DNA from: Microcebus murinus
Lineage: Eukaryota > Chordata > Mammalia > Primates > Cheirogaleidae
NCBI RefSeq assembly: GCF_040939455.1
Contig: NC_134111.1
Coordinates: 55,632,501-55,696,500 of the forward strand
DNA length: 64,000 nucleotides
Direction of reading: 5' to 3'
In this document: positions 45,983 to 59,162 of the stretch, piece by piece
Numbering within the stretch: the first letter of the stretch is position 1
How the letters are laid out: each line of letters begins with the position of its first letter
Notes under the pieces: generated by a model
The model's database searches: none
Seen by the model: the letters and a program-made list of their open reading frames with translations, nothing else
What the model was told of the DNA's origin: nothing
Translations under genes and position numbers: made by a program

Positions 45983-46439
45983 GCAGACATTGTCAAGGGA
46001 ATAATAGAATTGTAGAGTCCTTTAAGTAACCTATAATTAGGATTCTTACCTGTATGATCCGTTATCTGAACTTGTGTCTGTTTTAACAAAACTATTTAAT
46101 TTGGAAAGAGAGTATTCCTTGTATGCGTAATAGGTAGATGCCAGGTCTTTCGTGTGCTTGGCCTTTAGGATTTGGAGAAAGAAAACATTTTGCCTACCCT
46201 CAGAGAAATACAAGTCCATTTGAACTAAGCTGTGCAGACAAAAATCTGGAAAAGTTGGCTAGATAAGTAGAAATATAACAGGATTGAGAAAATAATGTTT
46301 GTGTTAACTAAATTATTTTAGTTTATTAGCTTATCTAGTTTATTAGCATGTATCAATAAAATATATCTTGTTTTATTTTGATCAAGTTTATGAGAAAAAA
46401 TGAATGTTTTACTTCCCGCATATGATTTTGCTAAGACAC

Positions 46440-47115
46440 GGGCTGACTTTCAGTCCTGCCCGACGTCACCATGCCCACTCCCCCAGGTAGCTTCGTCCTC
46501 CCTCTGTTCTCCTGAGGTTCCTCTCGCCTCTTTCCTCCAGTTTGTTCTGCCTCAGGATCTGCCTCCCTGAAACCTGATCACATGGCTCCCTGTTCTGAAC
46601 TTTGCCCCTGTTCTTTACAGCCCACACAGTGAAAATCCAGTCTTTCTCTCATATCGAAAACCTTCCACACTGTTCCAAACCTTTTCTCTGCCTTTCCCTC
46701 CCCCACTCTCCTTCTACTGTACCCTAAACTCTGAGTACTGGCACTACAGGATATACTTCCCCGTCTCTTGATGTTTATACACATTCAGCACTGAAATGTC
46801 CTTTATTCATCCTTGCTTGTCCATTTCCTGCCTGAGTCTACTCTTTCAAATGCTTTCTCTTTTGAGCAACTTCTGATCTGCTTTCTACTCAGCCCACAAA
46901 TTCCAAGCTAGAATTATTATTTTCATGCCATGAATATTCATAGCACATATTCATTCTTGCTTTTGTCACTCGGAAAGATTATTCATATACCTTTTCCTGT
47001 TATCTATGGCTAACCTATAGATTTCTTAAGAGAAGGAGTCTCGGTTTTGTTGACTGTTACATTTTTAGATCCACTTTAGTGTCTGGTTTTGATGTTTGTA
47101 TATAATAACTACACA
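46440..47115 (+). repeat. L2 LINE 3' region, diverged
   Basis: Pyrimidine-rich sequence with 'catggctccctgttctgaac', 'gaaaatccagtctttctctc', 'tttcttaagagaaggagtct' and 'gatccactttagtgtctggt' fits L2. Confidence 0.65.
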
Positions 47116-49820
47116 ATTGACTTACTGTGGATCAATCAATCAGTACTTAATGGCAGATATAAAAACTCTGACATGTAATTTCAGCTGGTGGGTTTTAACT
47201 ACTTTGATACATAGTAGCACTAATGAGATAAGACACTTTTCCTAGGTTAAAAATCTTCTGCTCTTTAGTCATTGATAAGAAAGCCCTGGTAGTTGCTAGG
47301 TAACAATGACTGGAGGGTGCATTTTCTGTCCCAGCACAACCTGTTTCCATAAAAACTATTGGGTTGTGGCACTAAAACCATATTCTCCAGAGACTTAGAC
47401 ACAGTGTAGAAACCCTCACTGTACTTGGGATTTTCATAGGTAGGAAGAAAAGAGTCAATTTCTTGTCTAAATATTGCTGCCAGTGTAAAAAGCAAAACAA
47501 TGATCTTTCACTAACTATTGTAGTTAGTAGTAGCAGCAGACAGAAGTGAACAAGATAATAAAGAAAGGTCTTGTATTGTGTCTTGGGCTACAATTTTCTA
47601 GAAAAGCAATTTAGGATGTTTAACCCTAAATTAAGACCTATCCTTCTTTGTAGAATTGGTGTGAGCATTGAAATAAAACCATGAACCACATATGTACAGG
47701 TAATAATTAACAGTATCTCGTGTTTTATTTTTTATGTGAAATAGACTTTGCTATGTAGATTACTAACTTTGTGCAAATACTCTTCTGGTTATTGTTTTAT
47801 TGTCTTTACTGTTTTAAGAATCTTTCTTTTATTATTGTACAGAGTGGCAGAGCTTGCTTTATCTTGTCCCCACTTTGTTATATGCATTTGCTTAATAGCT
47901 GCAAGGGACAGTCTGGTCTTTGGTAGAATACATCATGGTTGCTGATGAACTTGAATAAGAAATGAGAGGAATGTGTGGGGAGTGTGCTGGACAAGAACAT
48001 GGCGTAAAGTGGGCAAAATTCAGGCTGTGGGAGGATTAGTCACACCACTTAGAGAAAAAATTCTGCTGCAAAGATAAGGGATCATTTGCTTCCTGAATGA
48101 GCCATTCAGAAGGAACCATTGCCAAGCTGCTAAACTCTGAGTGAGATTTTCCAGAGACTCCTACTGGTTAGTACTGGTCAGTATGAGAGACTCCATTTAA
48201 ATCACCCTTTCCAACCTTGACAACTTTTAATTTGTCAGTGACTTAGAGGGAGGGTGTCAGGAGCCTCTTTGATCTACAGAGGGTATTGTTAAATTAGAAC
48301 ATGATTCCTTTTGTGAGTATATGTTGTTAATAGCCAGATATGGTACAACCTCAATTTTGGTGATGCTTTTTAAAAGAAACAATATCTTCCCTTCTCTGAG
48401 TGCATTTCTTAACTAGAACTTTAAGAATTAATCTTCAGTTTGTGTTGTCACAAGGAGTAATCGGACTCTATAAGCTTATCACCTTTGGACTTCTGCCCTG
48501 CACGCAATTCATGTGTGAGGTAAAGCAAGACCTGGTGCAGTTTAAGACTGACTTGCCCTTTAGAAACTTCCTGGCTTGCAAATAGAGCTTAATGTATTAG
48601 TTACCTAGAAATTTGGAATGCAAACGTGACCATATAAACCTGTCTGTCCTAATCAACTTTTTAAAGCTGAATTAAGACAAATATTCCTAATATTCCTGGC
48701 TAGAATAATTATCAGAGGTGATTAGTTATAATTGAACCATGTATTAATGGTGTGGTGATAATTTTTAAGCCAGAGTACATAGTCCCCCTGAGGGTTATAG
48801 AAGGCACAACACTTTATCTTGGTAGTTGTCTTTTTGATGGTTGTGTAGAATGTCCTTATGAAATTATAGTTTCAGAACAAGCCAAAACCTCTATTCTTTG
48901 ACATTGCATAAACTTTTGTGCTGTTAAAACAAAATTGACAATAATAGATTAGTTCCTTAGAGAGTATTTATATATCAAAACCTTATAAATTCTAATATTA
49001 ATCTCTCACCTTTACTGTGTGCGGGTCTGGTCCCTGCTTCCCAGACTGTACACAGGCTGGTAGGGGAGCTAAGAGATGTAAGCACATGTAACCATAAAAG
49101 CAGGACAGCCTCACACTGTTAGAATGGACCAAAATTACCAGGTGCAGTGAACAGCTGCTTCTTTCTAGCTGGGAAAATCGATGAAGTTGGAAATTGCTGT
49201 TTTGAGCTGGATTTTGAAGGATGTATTGGCAAAGACTATGGGAAAAGAAAGAAAGGAAGTGGGAAAATGCCCGCTGGGGTGAGGTCTGACATATGATGTA
49301 TGTGATGTGATGCGGAAGGGCAGAGAAGTTCCTTAGGTGTGGTTAGCAAGATTCACTCTGCCTGTTCCCTCCTCTCTACTACTTCTTAGTGGGGGAAATG
49401 GAGGGAAGGAGGAGAAACCTTAATCTTACCCCGTGGTCCTCTATTCATCTTTACCTTCCCACTTGCCATTTTAGATGTTATGGAGAATAAGCCTAGGAGA
49501 GGGGAATGGGAGTTGGAGTGGACCAGAGAAACTTCAAGATAGCACAGGGGGCTCTTTACCATACTTTTTCCTCTTTTTTCTTCCTTTTTGGTGTCCTCTC
49601 CTTTTCCAAAGCTTGGCAGAGTCCAAGCTCTTTCATAAGAAAGAGCAAGGAAACTGTGGCTAGGGAAATGTCTGTAGCTGACCATTCATATTCTGCCTGC
49701 CTGTAATTAAATGACATTAAAGAGCACAGATTATTGAATAGTATGTGCAGAAAATAAGAAGATGCTCAAGTATAATGAACACCACTCAGGTGATGGGCAC
49801 ACTAAAAGCCCTGACTTAAG
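47116..49820. other. Mostly unique sequence
   Basis: Includes a small hairpin near 47510 (actaacta / tagttagt). Some weak relation to the unassigned repeat may exist at 49170-49330 ('agctggattttgaaggatgt'). Frames of up to 99 codons overlap on both strands at 49386-49706 and show no domain. Confidence 0.3.
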
Positions 49821-49825
49821 CATTA

Positions 49826-50003
49826 TAGAAGGTAGGAAGCTGGGGCCTCAAGACCACATGTGGCCATCCAGATCCCCAAGTGTGGCCCCTCAACTGAATC
49901 CAAACTTCACAGAACAAATCCTGATTTGGATTCAGTCAAAAGGCAGCACTCAAGGATCCAGAAGGCCACATGTGGCCCCCAGGCTGCAGGTTCCCTACCC
50001 CAA
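49826..50003. mobile_element. Palindromic hAT-like MITE
   Basis: Long inverted arms, for example 'ccacatgtggccatccagat' against the complement of 'aaggccacatgtggcccc', run through most of the element. The ends are 'ggtaggaagctggggcctca' and, complemented, 'ggtagggaacctgcagcctg'. The shorter inner arms read 'gaatccaaacttcacagaac' and 'gatttggattcag'. Flanks 'taagcatt' and 'taagtcat' hint at an 8-bp duplication. Confidence 0.75.
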
Positions 50004-50219
50004 TAAGTCATGTCATTACATTTTATTTAGGACCTACAAGATACATAGAATTGTCTTAAAACACAGTAGTGATTTATTTTAAAAGTTTTCCTTGAAGAGG
50101 TAGAAGGAGGGTTAGAACACATTTCTTGCTGAAATGTGGTACTTAAAGGATCCATCATGGCAGAGAATGTTGGGTAGACATAAGTTTTTACAGTTTCAGG
50201 AAGTCATAGTTTTTTAGAA

Positions 50220-50262
50220 GTGTGTGTTTGTGTGTGCACGTGCACGTGTGTTTATGTGTGCA
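50220..50262 (+). repeat. TG-rich tract with alternating purine-pyrimidine core
   Basis: 'tgtgcacgtgcacgtgtg' is alternating purine-pyrimidine and could flip to Z-DNA. Confidence 0.8.
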
Positions 50263-51033
50263 TTTTTCCCCTTCTCTGTCAATAAGAAGAGAAAAACTAG
50301 AACAGAGTGCAAGAATAGGCTTGGAAAAACCTGGGGAGTGATTTTTAAAGCTATCATGTGAATAAATGAACTTGAGAGAGAGGTTTATGGCTGGAAGGAA
50401 AAAACTATTGTGTTTCAGAATCAGAGTAACTGATGTAGCTTCTACTTTGGATTACTTGTCAGGTTTTCCTTTCTTTTTCCTTAAAATTAACTTATTTATT
50501 TTTTCATAAAATATTGTTTCTTTACTTTCAGAGAAATTGTGTCAAGTTGAAAACTCTGTACTTTGATAGTACTGCCAGAGGATTCTGGGAGTTTGGCAGC
50601 AATTCTCTTCTTCAGCAAATCAAAGACTATTAATGGGTCTCTGTTAAGGCACTAGGGATTGTACGTTTATGTGCATGTGTGATGAAACTACTTCATACTT
50701 ACTATTTTTAAAAATCCTGTTGAGGTTTACATTTCATTGGTTCTGGAAAATATACTATCCCTTCTTAGAAAATATTTGCTATATCAATTGAGAGGTTTCT
50801 TACTCTAAACTCTGGATAAGATGTAAATTATGATTGTCCCTGATTACTGAGGAGTTAAGTGGTTATGTAAAATTGAGCCAAGGAGGTAAAAAACTAGGAC
50901 ACCCAACTGTATGAACTTTTTCTTCAAAAGATAAATTGGGAGGAATTTTTTGATTAGCCATAATCTGTGCCCGTGACAGGCTCGCTAACGTTCTGTAGAG
51001 ATGGACTATATGACTGTAAACTCTCTTTTTCAG
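50263..51033. other. Unique sequence
   Basis: No repeat or gene is recognised. It would be intronic if the exon at 51034 is real. Confidence 0.3.
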
Positions 51034-51229
51034 GTTCTACCACTTACTTGGAAAATAGCAAAAGAAGAAAATTAAGGAGCCACCCCTGTAATTTGCCCAA
51101 GTAGCCCCTGCAGGGTCAATAGACAGATCGCGTCCCAAGGAGAAAAGCTGCAGGCATCTGAGGATAAACCACTCTGAAACAGGTTTGACCACCAAGCCCA
51201 CCTAGAAGATTTTGACTCCAAGGTATAAG
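51034..51229 (+). ncRNA. Candidate noncoding or UTR exon
   Basis: A strong acceptor ('aaactctctttttcag', ending 51033) and a strong donor (AAG then gtgagt, donor GT at 51230) bound 196 bp that do not match a repeat I know. All three plus-strand frames have stops, so the exon could not be internal coding sequence. It would be a UTR or lncRNA exon. Such signals also arise by chance in 64 kb, and I see no partner exon. Confidence 0.2.
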
Positions 51230-51239
51230 GTGAGTTAGA

Positions 51240-54200
51240 AGAATGCAAGCTTAACGCCAAAAACGGGGTTAGATGAGGCATTGCTAAATAGTAACAGAAG
51301 ATTAGTGAGACATTACCAAGTCACGGGAAGGTGTTTCTTTATATCTTTCATTTGTATATCAGATCTTAGTATGTCATAATCCTCGTTACATTTAGTTATT
51401 GTAATAAAAAGTAAAATAAAAAAGGTTTTTTTTTTTTTAAGGATAAGAAGTAGAAAAACATGTGAAAATATTTGATAACCCTTTCTATTTTCTGTCTGCA
51501 GTCTGGAATCATGTGAACATATGATACTACCCTTCCCTTCTTGAATAATGAATTTACAGACCTCAACCTAAAAATGACCAAAATGTTATCCTTGCTTTCT
51601 TTATATACATATACACACACATGTGCCTACATACACATATTCTTAAAATGCACCCAGTTTTTATAATCTTCCACTGCAAACAGACAGCTTACCGTTTTCT
51701 CTTTGCCCAGGAGACCAAAATGGCCAATATGATACTATTAATAGCAATACTTAATGTGGTCTCCTTGTCATCTTTGATATTTGCAGTTATTATTTTCAGA
51801 GATACTACACATATGCTATTTGACATCTTAGGCCCCATGAGTTTGGTCTTCATAAATTAGATACACCCTTCCCAGTTATCTGAAGTTTTCTAATTTCTCA
51901 AGGTCACTGATCACTGGGGTGGAAGGTTGTGGCATTAGTGCTCTCAGGAAGCTTTTGAAATTTGGGCATCCTCTACTCAAATCCTTATTTGCTCTGCACA
52001 GTGGTGGAAGTGGTGATAGTGGTGATGATAATTCAGACACATGTAATTTGGGGAAAGCTCTCTATGTATCGTGGTACCACTCCTGCCCTTTCCTTGAGTG
52101 GACTGATCCCTCTTGGTAGAGCAGAAACCGAGAGTCAAAACTTTAGCATAATCATTGTTATATGAGAAACTTTCTCTTTATCACTGCATTACTTTAAAAC
52201 TACTTTTAGATTAGTGCTTACAGACTGGTATCCCACAGGGCAAATTCTAGACTACAATTTTTCAAGACTATAACATTTTCTTTTAAAAAAAAATTAATGC
52301 CAACTTTTGAAAATCTGGAAACTTCACATAAAAATCAGGTAGCTGGGTTCTCTTAGAAGATTAAAATCTGATCTTGTTACTTACTCAAGGACTGCATGCA
52401 GTTTGCTAGTTTTTAGCATTTTCTAAATATTTACCCTTATCAGCCTTACAGATTTATGATACCTGCCTGGTACATGTAGGCTTTTGAGTTTAAGAGTCCT
52501 GCTTCTTAAAACTTATGACAGTTTCTTCTCCTCTCTTTACATGAAGTCACTTCCATATACTTTAACATAACAGTCTATTAGTATTTATTCTCTGTGCCAT
52601 ATTTTAGCATTTGTTATTTTATATAAAATGTGTATGCTTTGAGAATAATGACTTCCTAGGGTTAAGATGACACTTGTCACTCATACCTATGGAGAAGGAA
52701 GACTTTTCCAAAATAAGATGGCCCATTGGTCTTAGGAGATCTGATAATGATGTGGTCAGAATTGTTTTTTCCAAATGTTGAGGTTGTCATATCAGAGTCT
52801 GATATTTTATGACCTAAGGGTTCCATTGCCTGATCTGATGTTTTTGGTCCCAGGGAGGTAAAATTAGTTCATTGAGTAGGGTTCTTTTTAAATGACACCT
52901 ATAAGAGATTTAGAGTCTATTTTCCAGCCTCTCACTCATCCCAGACACCAAAGTGAGTCAGTGAGCAATAGGCTGTGCCTTCTCCATGTGCAGAATTTCT
53001 GGCATTGAGAAATCTTGCCATCAGAATTAGACATACCTTCAAGCACAGTGGGTTGTAGTTAATCACAAAACTTCTCTTCCCTCATCTTGGATCACTATCT
53101 ACTGTTGTGAAGTGAAACTCATTCAGTAATGTTCCTGTTAATTTGATATCAAACCAAGCTTTTATCTAGTAATAAAGTACCTTAATCATGGAAGCATTTT
53201 AAATCACAGGGTCCCTGTGGGCCTAACACTTCTCCATCTACATTAGCTAAACTAAAATGTGTGGGGAAACTGACATGCTCCTAAAACAATGGTTCTTTTT
53301 TTTTAAAAAACAAAATATATTATTACTAAAATATAGGATCTACAGAAGTTTCCTCAGAACCCATTTAGATTCCAACTGGTAGTGCCTGTCGCTTAAGAAG
53401 ATTTTAGGTTTCAGGGTATCCATTTTTTCTCCCCAGAGACACGAGATAAATGGTAAATATCTTCATAATTGGCATTCATTTTCAAACATTGGAACAAACA
53501 AGAAAGAAAGCCATTGGATTGGATTTTTGATTTGAGCAGCTTCATGTTCTCCTGCCTATATTGCTTTGCTCTGTCTCCTGGAATCTCTTAGATCAGCATT
53601 GCCTAGGATCCCTTGATACTTGACCACATGCTAAGATGAGCTGCACATAAGCCCTTTGACTATCAGGTTTAAGTCCATGGAAACAAAGTACCTGGAAATT
53701 TGTTCCCACACATTTGCTAAGTTGTGACTTGACTATATGAGAAAGAAATTAAACTCTTTTCCAAAACGGAAATTTAGATGATTGGCCTCTCCTTTTCTTA
53801 ATGAAACTTGTTTGCTTTTATTGTTGTTTGGTCCCAAGAATCAGAGTTTGTGTGGATGTATACTCAGGAGTGCTTTCGGGAAGACCCTTTATCTCCATTT
53901 CTTGGAGTTCCTGTTATCAGCTCCACATTCCATTTCCCTGAACTCCCTGAGGAAAGGACAACCAGTACTGAAAAAATGGAAGAGAATGTAGGGAGGGCTT
54001 AGGAGACATTTTTGTCATAAGAAACAGGTTGAAATATGGCTTTAAAAAATGATTAACTCAGTAAATCTGGTAACCAGTTGAAAAATAGAACTTGGTTGGG
54101 CAAAATCTGGAAGGGTAGGAGTATTCGACCCTGACACGGTAAGAAAGCTGACCCTTGCTCCCTTTATTTGAGTTGAGACTTCCCCCTCAGGTAGTGGGAA

Positions 54201-54760
54201 TGGAGAGACTGTCAGGCAGGCACTGGCAGTGCCACTTCACCTGTCCTCTTTCTGCCCTGGGCTTTCCCTCAGCTTGAAAGGGGTCTCTTCTGCTCCAGGG
54301 GGGCCTAATTCTGAAGAGCTAAAGGCCCCGGGGCAGGGGGCGGGGGAGGTAGCAGGCCAGTAGCCAGCCCCTCTCTCCAGGGTAGAGGAGTGGGATCTCA
54401 AAACTTTCTTCTTACCCTGCTGAAAATAACAGGCAGAGGAATGAGGAAAGATTGTTTGTCCGGAGAGAAAGGCTGTGCTCCAGGCCAGCTCTCGCCTTGT
54501 GCATTGTCTGTCTCAGTGTGGTAGGTGAGCTTATAGAAAAACAGTCGCCCAAACACCTGAAAGATTGAGACCAGCTCTGAAACATAAATTATGCTTTAAA
54601 TACTTCTGGTAAAAGCAGAACTGTAGAAGTAATAAAGTGTAAAAGAGAAGTATATTGTTAATGTCAAGGTTTCCATATGTGAAAAGCAGGGAAGAGGGAA
54701 GTTTTGATTTGTTTATGAAGATTTTTTCTTCTGTTGTTTTTTGTTTTTCTTTTCTATTTT
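51240..54760. other. Mostly unique sequence
   Basis: No repeat family is secure. A GC-rich patch at 54295-54370 ('aaggccccggggcagggggc') includes a GC-box-like 'gggggcggggg'. Short frames are uninformative. Confidence 0.3.
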
Positions 54761-54774
54761 TGAAAAATACCTTT

Positions 54775-55190
54775 CATTTAGAAAAATTTCAAACTTACAC
54801 AAAATAAAATAGTATAGTGAGCCCCCATAGGCATATACCCAGATTCATCTATTCCCTTCCTCATTTATTCTGAAGTTATTAGAAGTTGACATCGTGTCAT
54901 ATCTACCCCTACATTCTCCAGTATGCACCTCGTAATATGCACATTCTCCTGCAAAACCATAAAACCATGTCACACCCAACAATATAAATTATAATGTTTT
55001 GGTGCCATCTACTACTCATTACATATTCAAATTTCCCTGATTGTCTAGGAGTTGTCTTTTTATAGTTGGTGTATTCGAATCATATTCAAAGACATGCATA
55101 CATTTCATTTGGTTATTGAATCTCCTAACTCTCTTAACTAGAATATTCTCCCTGTTTTTTCAGGTCATTCACTTGTTGAAGAAACTAAGC
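54775..55190 (+). repeat. L1M 3' region fragment
   Basis: 'aatttcaaacttacacaaaa', 'gtatagtgagcccccatagg', 'gaagttgacatcgtgtcata' and 'ggttattgaatctcctaact' form a known pattern of old L1 3' sequence. Confidence 0.6.
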
Positions 55191-55940
55191 TACTTGAGCA
55201 ATAGAATATTCCACTTTCTGGGTTCAGCTGATTGTTGTTACTTAACTTTTTTTTCTATTCCCAAAATTTATTAGAACTTGGAAGTTAGATCTAGAGGCTT
55301 TATTGGATCCAGATTTAACTTTTTTGGCAAGAATTCTGCTTTCCTTGGTACTGTGTGCTTCAGATTGTGTCACCTCAGGAGGCACCTATGGTCTAGTTGC
55401 CCCATTTTTAGTGATGCTACAATTGATTGAATGGTAGCTTCTGGGAATAACATCCTGATCCCTCAATTGTGAAGTTCGCCCATCAGTTTTTTTTTTTTTT
55501 TTTTTACCTGATGATTTTGTCCACCAATAATCATTGCCTGAATATGTTATTCCAGTAGAGATTATAAAAATGGTGATTTCTAACCCCCACCAATCCTATC
55601 ATTCCTTCTACATTTATTAGCTGGGATTCTTTTATAAAGAATTTTCCTCATCAACTGACAACCCATTTGGTTACCCTGAAATATAGTTCATACAGGAGAG
55701 GGAGGGTAAGTGCTTAATATTTCCCTTATAATCGAGAATTTCAGAATTGGTGCTTTAGTTTCTTCCAAAGTTATGTTTCTTTACTTTTTTAAGAAGAGTC
55801 CTTTTTTCCTTGAGAATCACTGTAAATTTATGAATTTTTAGAATATTTGTTATTTTTTAATTAACTGCAGTATTTTGCATAGGGTTTTATTTTTATTTTT
55901 TTGATGCTCAGATAAAACCTTCTTTGTTCACTGGGCGCCC
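55191..55940. other. No certain feature
   Basis: T-rich sequence with a long T run at 55487-55505. Part may continue the L1M piece. Confidence 0.3.
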
Positions 55941-55944
55941 CTTC

Positions 55945-56075
55945 AAGTTGGCTCCTGTGTATCTGTACAGGAAAGAGAACCTGTCATGTGAGTCACAGTG
56001 AATTTGCACATACTGAACACACTCATATAATCAGTACCAGATCAAGATATGGAACATCTCCAAAGGACATCCTTG
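55945..56075 (-). repeat. L1M fragment
   Basis: 'tttgcacatactgaacacac', 'tcatataatcagtaccagat' and 'caagatatggaacatctcca' match antisense L1M 3' sequence. Confidence 0.55.
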
Positions 56076-57630
56076 GCCGACCAATTTTCTTGACCCTGCT
56101 GCTTTTTGATATAGCAGGTTGGCCCAGACTCCTCTTGTGTGTTTCATAGCCCATCTAAGAATCAGCTATTCCAAGGAGCCCTAGTTTCTTTTCATAGGAA
56201 ACAGAACTTAGAAACTACAGAGTCAGAGTATTAGGAGTGCTTGTTCCCATGGGTTGTCAGTGTTTGTAGGCCTTTTCAAGGGACAAGGTAGGACATACAT
56301 ATCTCCACACACACAAAATTTATGATTTTTATATTGACTTTCCCAAGTTAACTTTGTGGAGTTTTAATGTTATTTGATTTTATATTTGTTTCTCTTTTTT
56401 CTTACACTGAAACTCTTGGATCAAAATAACATTAAAAACGTATTTACTTTATCCTTTACATACATGAAATAGTTTCAAATTAATAATCTCAGCATTACAA
56501 CTACAAATTATTGATATATTTTTATGCAGAGAAAACCATTCATGGTAAGGAGTTAATGACAAGTTCTTTTTATCTTTTATTAGTGTCATTATTTTTGGTC
56601 TTTCAAAATTTATGCATGAATTTAGAAGATGAATTTTTCCCTCAACTCCATTTTCAGTATTAATGTTGATATGTTTCTTGGCAGTGAGATTGAGTCTATT
56701 AAATTTTTAGTTCACCAGATAATTTGAGTTATTGGCAATTCATTACATCATAAGCAGGAGATGTTCCAGGGGTGTCAGTGGGATTATTGTACTCGTTGGA
56801 TGGTCGATCAGTTTGTGCCATATTGAATGCATTTGTTAGTGCTGATCCTTCATCATAGTGCAGTAATATTAATGCTCTACATGAAGCAGAGAGCCTGAGG
56901 GTACCCCAGTGTTTTCATCTTCTTGCTTCTTTTTGTTTGATAAATGGATACTTATAGTGCTTATTTTGGAATGATTTTCTTTTCTTTTGGTTAGTCAAAT
57001 GATCAAGTGCTTTGATTTCTGGACACATCTTGCTAATATTTGACCCCAGGAGAATATAAGTGTTCATAGAAAATATGGCAACAGGTAGTCCCTCCCTCTC
57101 CCCTTTTTTCTGACAACTGGGTAATTCCTTGAACCTGAATCTCTGAGGTAGGCGATGGGAGGGAGGGAGAGCTGCATAATTCCCCTTTTAGTCTTTTAAA
57201 CTTTAGACCTGTCTTCTCAAAATGTCTTGTGTCCAAACCACCAGAAAGTTGAAATCCAATATCTGAGTTTTTTTCAAATATGTTTTTACATATGGAAGAA
57301 TGATTAATATTTTAATTAGTCTAATTTTGAGAGCAATTTAAAATTTTACTTTACTCACTTTGCACATCAAATGAATAATGACAGGATGCAGTGTTGCAGT
57401 AAGCCAACAACATAGATCTACTTGGAAAAGTTTGGCTTTCAAAACAATAATTCTAAACTCTGTTCCCATGAGAAGTGACTATGAAGATGATGGGCTAACA
57501 CATAGAGTCCCCAAAACTTCAGCTGTGTATGGCTGGTGATAGATATTTGAAGGTTTAAAATTTCAGAACAGTCACCTAAATACATGTGTTTTACGTAATC
57601 CCTGCTAGGTTTGCTCATTTATGTTGGTGT
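56076..57630. other. Unique sequence
   Basis: No repeat or gene found beyond AT-rich tracts. Confidence 0.3.
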
Positions 57631-57634
57631 GTAC

Positions 57635-57654
57635 TCATTCATTCATTCATTCAT
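57635..57654 (+). repeat. (ATTC)n short tandem repeat
   Basis: Four to five ATTC units. Confidence 0.9.
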
Positions 57655-58059
57655 CCAGCAAAATCTACGGAGTATCTACTCAGTACCCACCAGGCAGCAA
57701 GTATCCTGGGCCGTGGGATTATAACAGGTAGAGCAGGAAATAAGACAGGTGAGGTCTCTGGGCAGAGACAGCAAACCAGTACACAAACAATACAACTGTT
57801 GAGTGAAACGAGTGCCGAGAAGGAAATAGAAAGAATATTGTGCTAAAAAGTAGGGTGTGAGCCTGTTTTGAGGTAACCTATGATATAGGAACCGAAGGGT
57901 GATTTGCTGACTAAAGTTTCATGTTTAGAATACTAAATTTGAAAGTACTATAGAATTTATTTAAATAATAACTACAGATTTGGCATTTGAATTTATTTGC
58001 AAATGTCTATTTTTTTTTCCAACTGGCACTATAAAGTAGTTAACATTTAAGATGAAAAG

Positions 58060-58200
58060 GATTTTTTTTGTCGGCTTCTGAAAAACTGGTGAAAACTGGA
58101 GGAAATCTTGGGGGAAGGGTGTATAGGAACTCCCTGTGGTATATTTGTATCTTTTCTGCAAATCTAAAATTATTCCAAAACAAAACATTTAAAAGAAAAA
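58060..58200 (+). repeat. L1M 3' UTR fragment
   Basis: 'gaaatcttgggggaagggtg', 'tataggaactccctgtggta' and 'ctgcaaatctaaaattattc' followed by an A-rich end match an old L1 terminus. Confidence 0.7.
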
Positions 58201-58469
58201 TGCAGGTGAAGAAATAAAATATATACTGAATCAAGTACAGCGTTGCTTAGATTTGTAAAAGTGAAGGAAGCCACACTTAGACTGGAAGGGGCTTTGGGGA
58301 GACTGGTGGGCGTGGGGGATCCATTACCCGAATGCTCTTGCGTTCTAGACTTTTGTCTCATGACTCATTTTTGAACTAGACAAATGTTGCCTTTTTTCAA
58401 TGCTTCATTTTAACTTCTTAAATACCAGCAATCTAACAAAACTTTAAAATAGTTTGCCATTTTCCTTTT

Positions 58470-58712
58470 TTTTAAATAATCCCAACTGATTTTTGACAAA
58501 GGTACAAAAGCAATTTAATGAAAGGAGGATAACTTTTTCAACAAATGGTGCTGGAGCAATTGGACATCCATAGACAAAACAATGAACCTACTCTAAACTT
58601 TATACCTTATACAAAATTAATTCAAGATAGATGACACATTTACATGTAAAATTATGAAACTTTTAGGAAAAAATAGGAAAAAGTCTTTAGGATCTAGGAC
58701 TAGGCAATGAAT
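58470..58712 (+). repeat. L1 ORF2 fragment, plus strand
   Basis: 'actgatttttgacaaaggta', 'caaatggtgctggagcaatt', 'ggacatccatagacaaaaca' and 'aagatagatgacacatttac' correspond to the part of L1 ORF2 after the RT domain. It is unrelated in strand to the L1 at 61890. Confidence 0.8.
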
Positions 58713-58854
58713 GAATTCTTAGTCTTTTTTAAAAATCCTTTTCACTACTTTATTCAAATAGCAAATAATAATGAAGCCTTCAAAAAAACAGAATTGTCAG
58801 CAACCACCATGTGCACATTGACTGCATGTATTAGATTTTCTGATTCCATTGATA

Positions 58855-59162
<308 letters not shown>

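Noticed and set aside
46300..46350. Repeated 'tagtttattagc'
   Set aside because: Two short copies in AT-rich DNA are too easily explained by chance or slippage.
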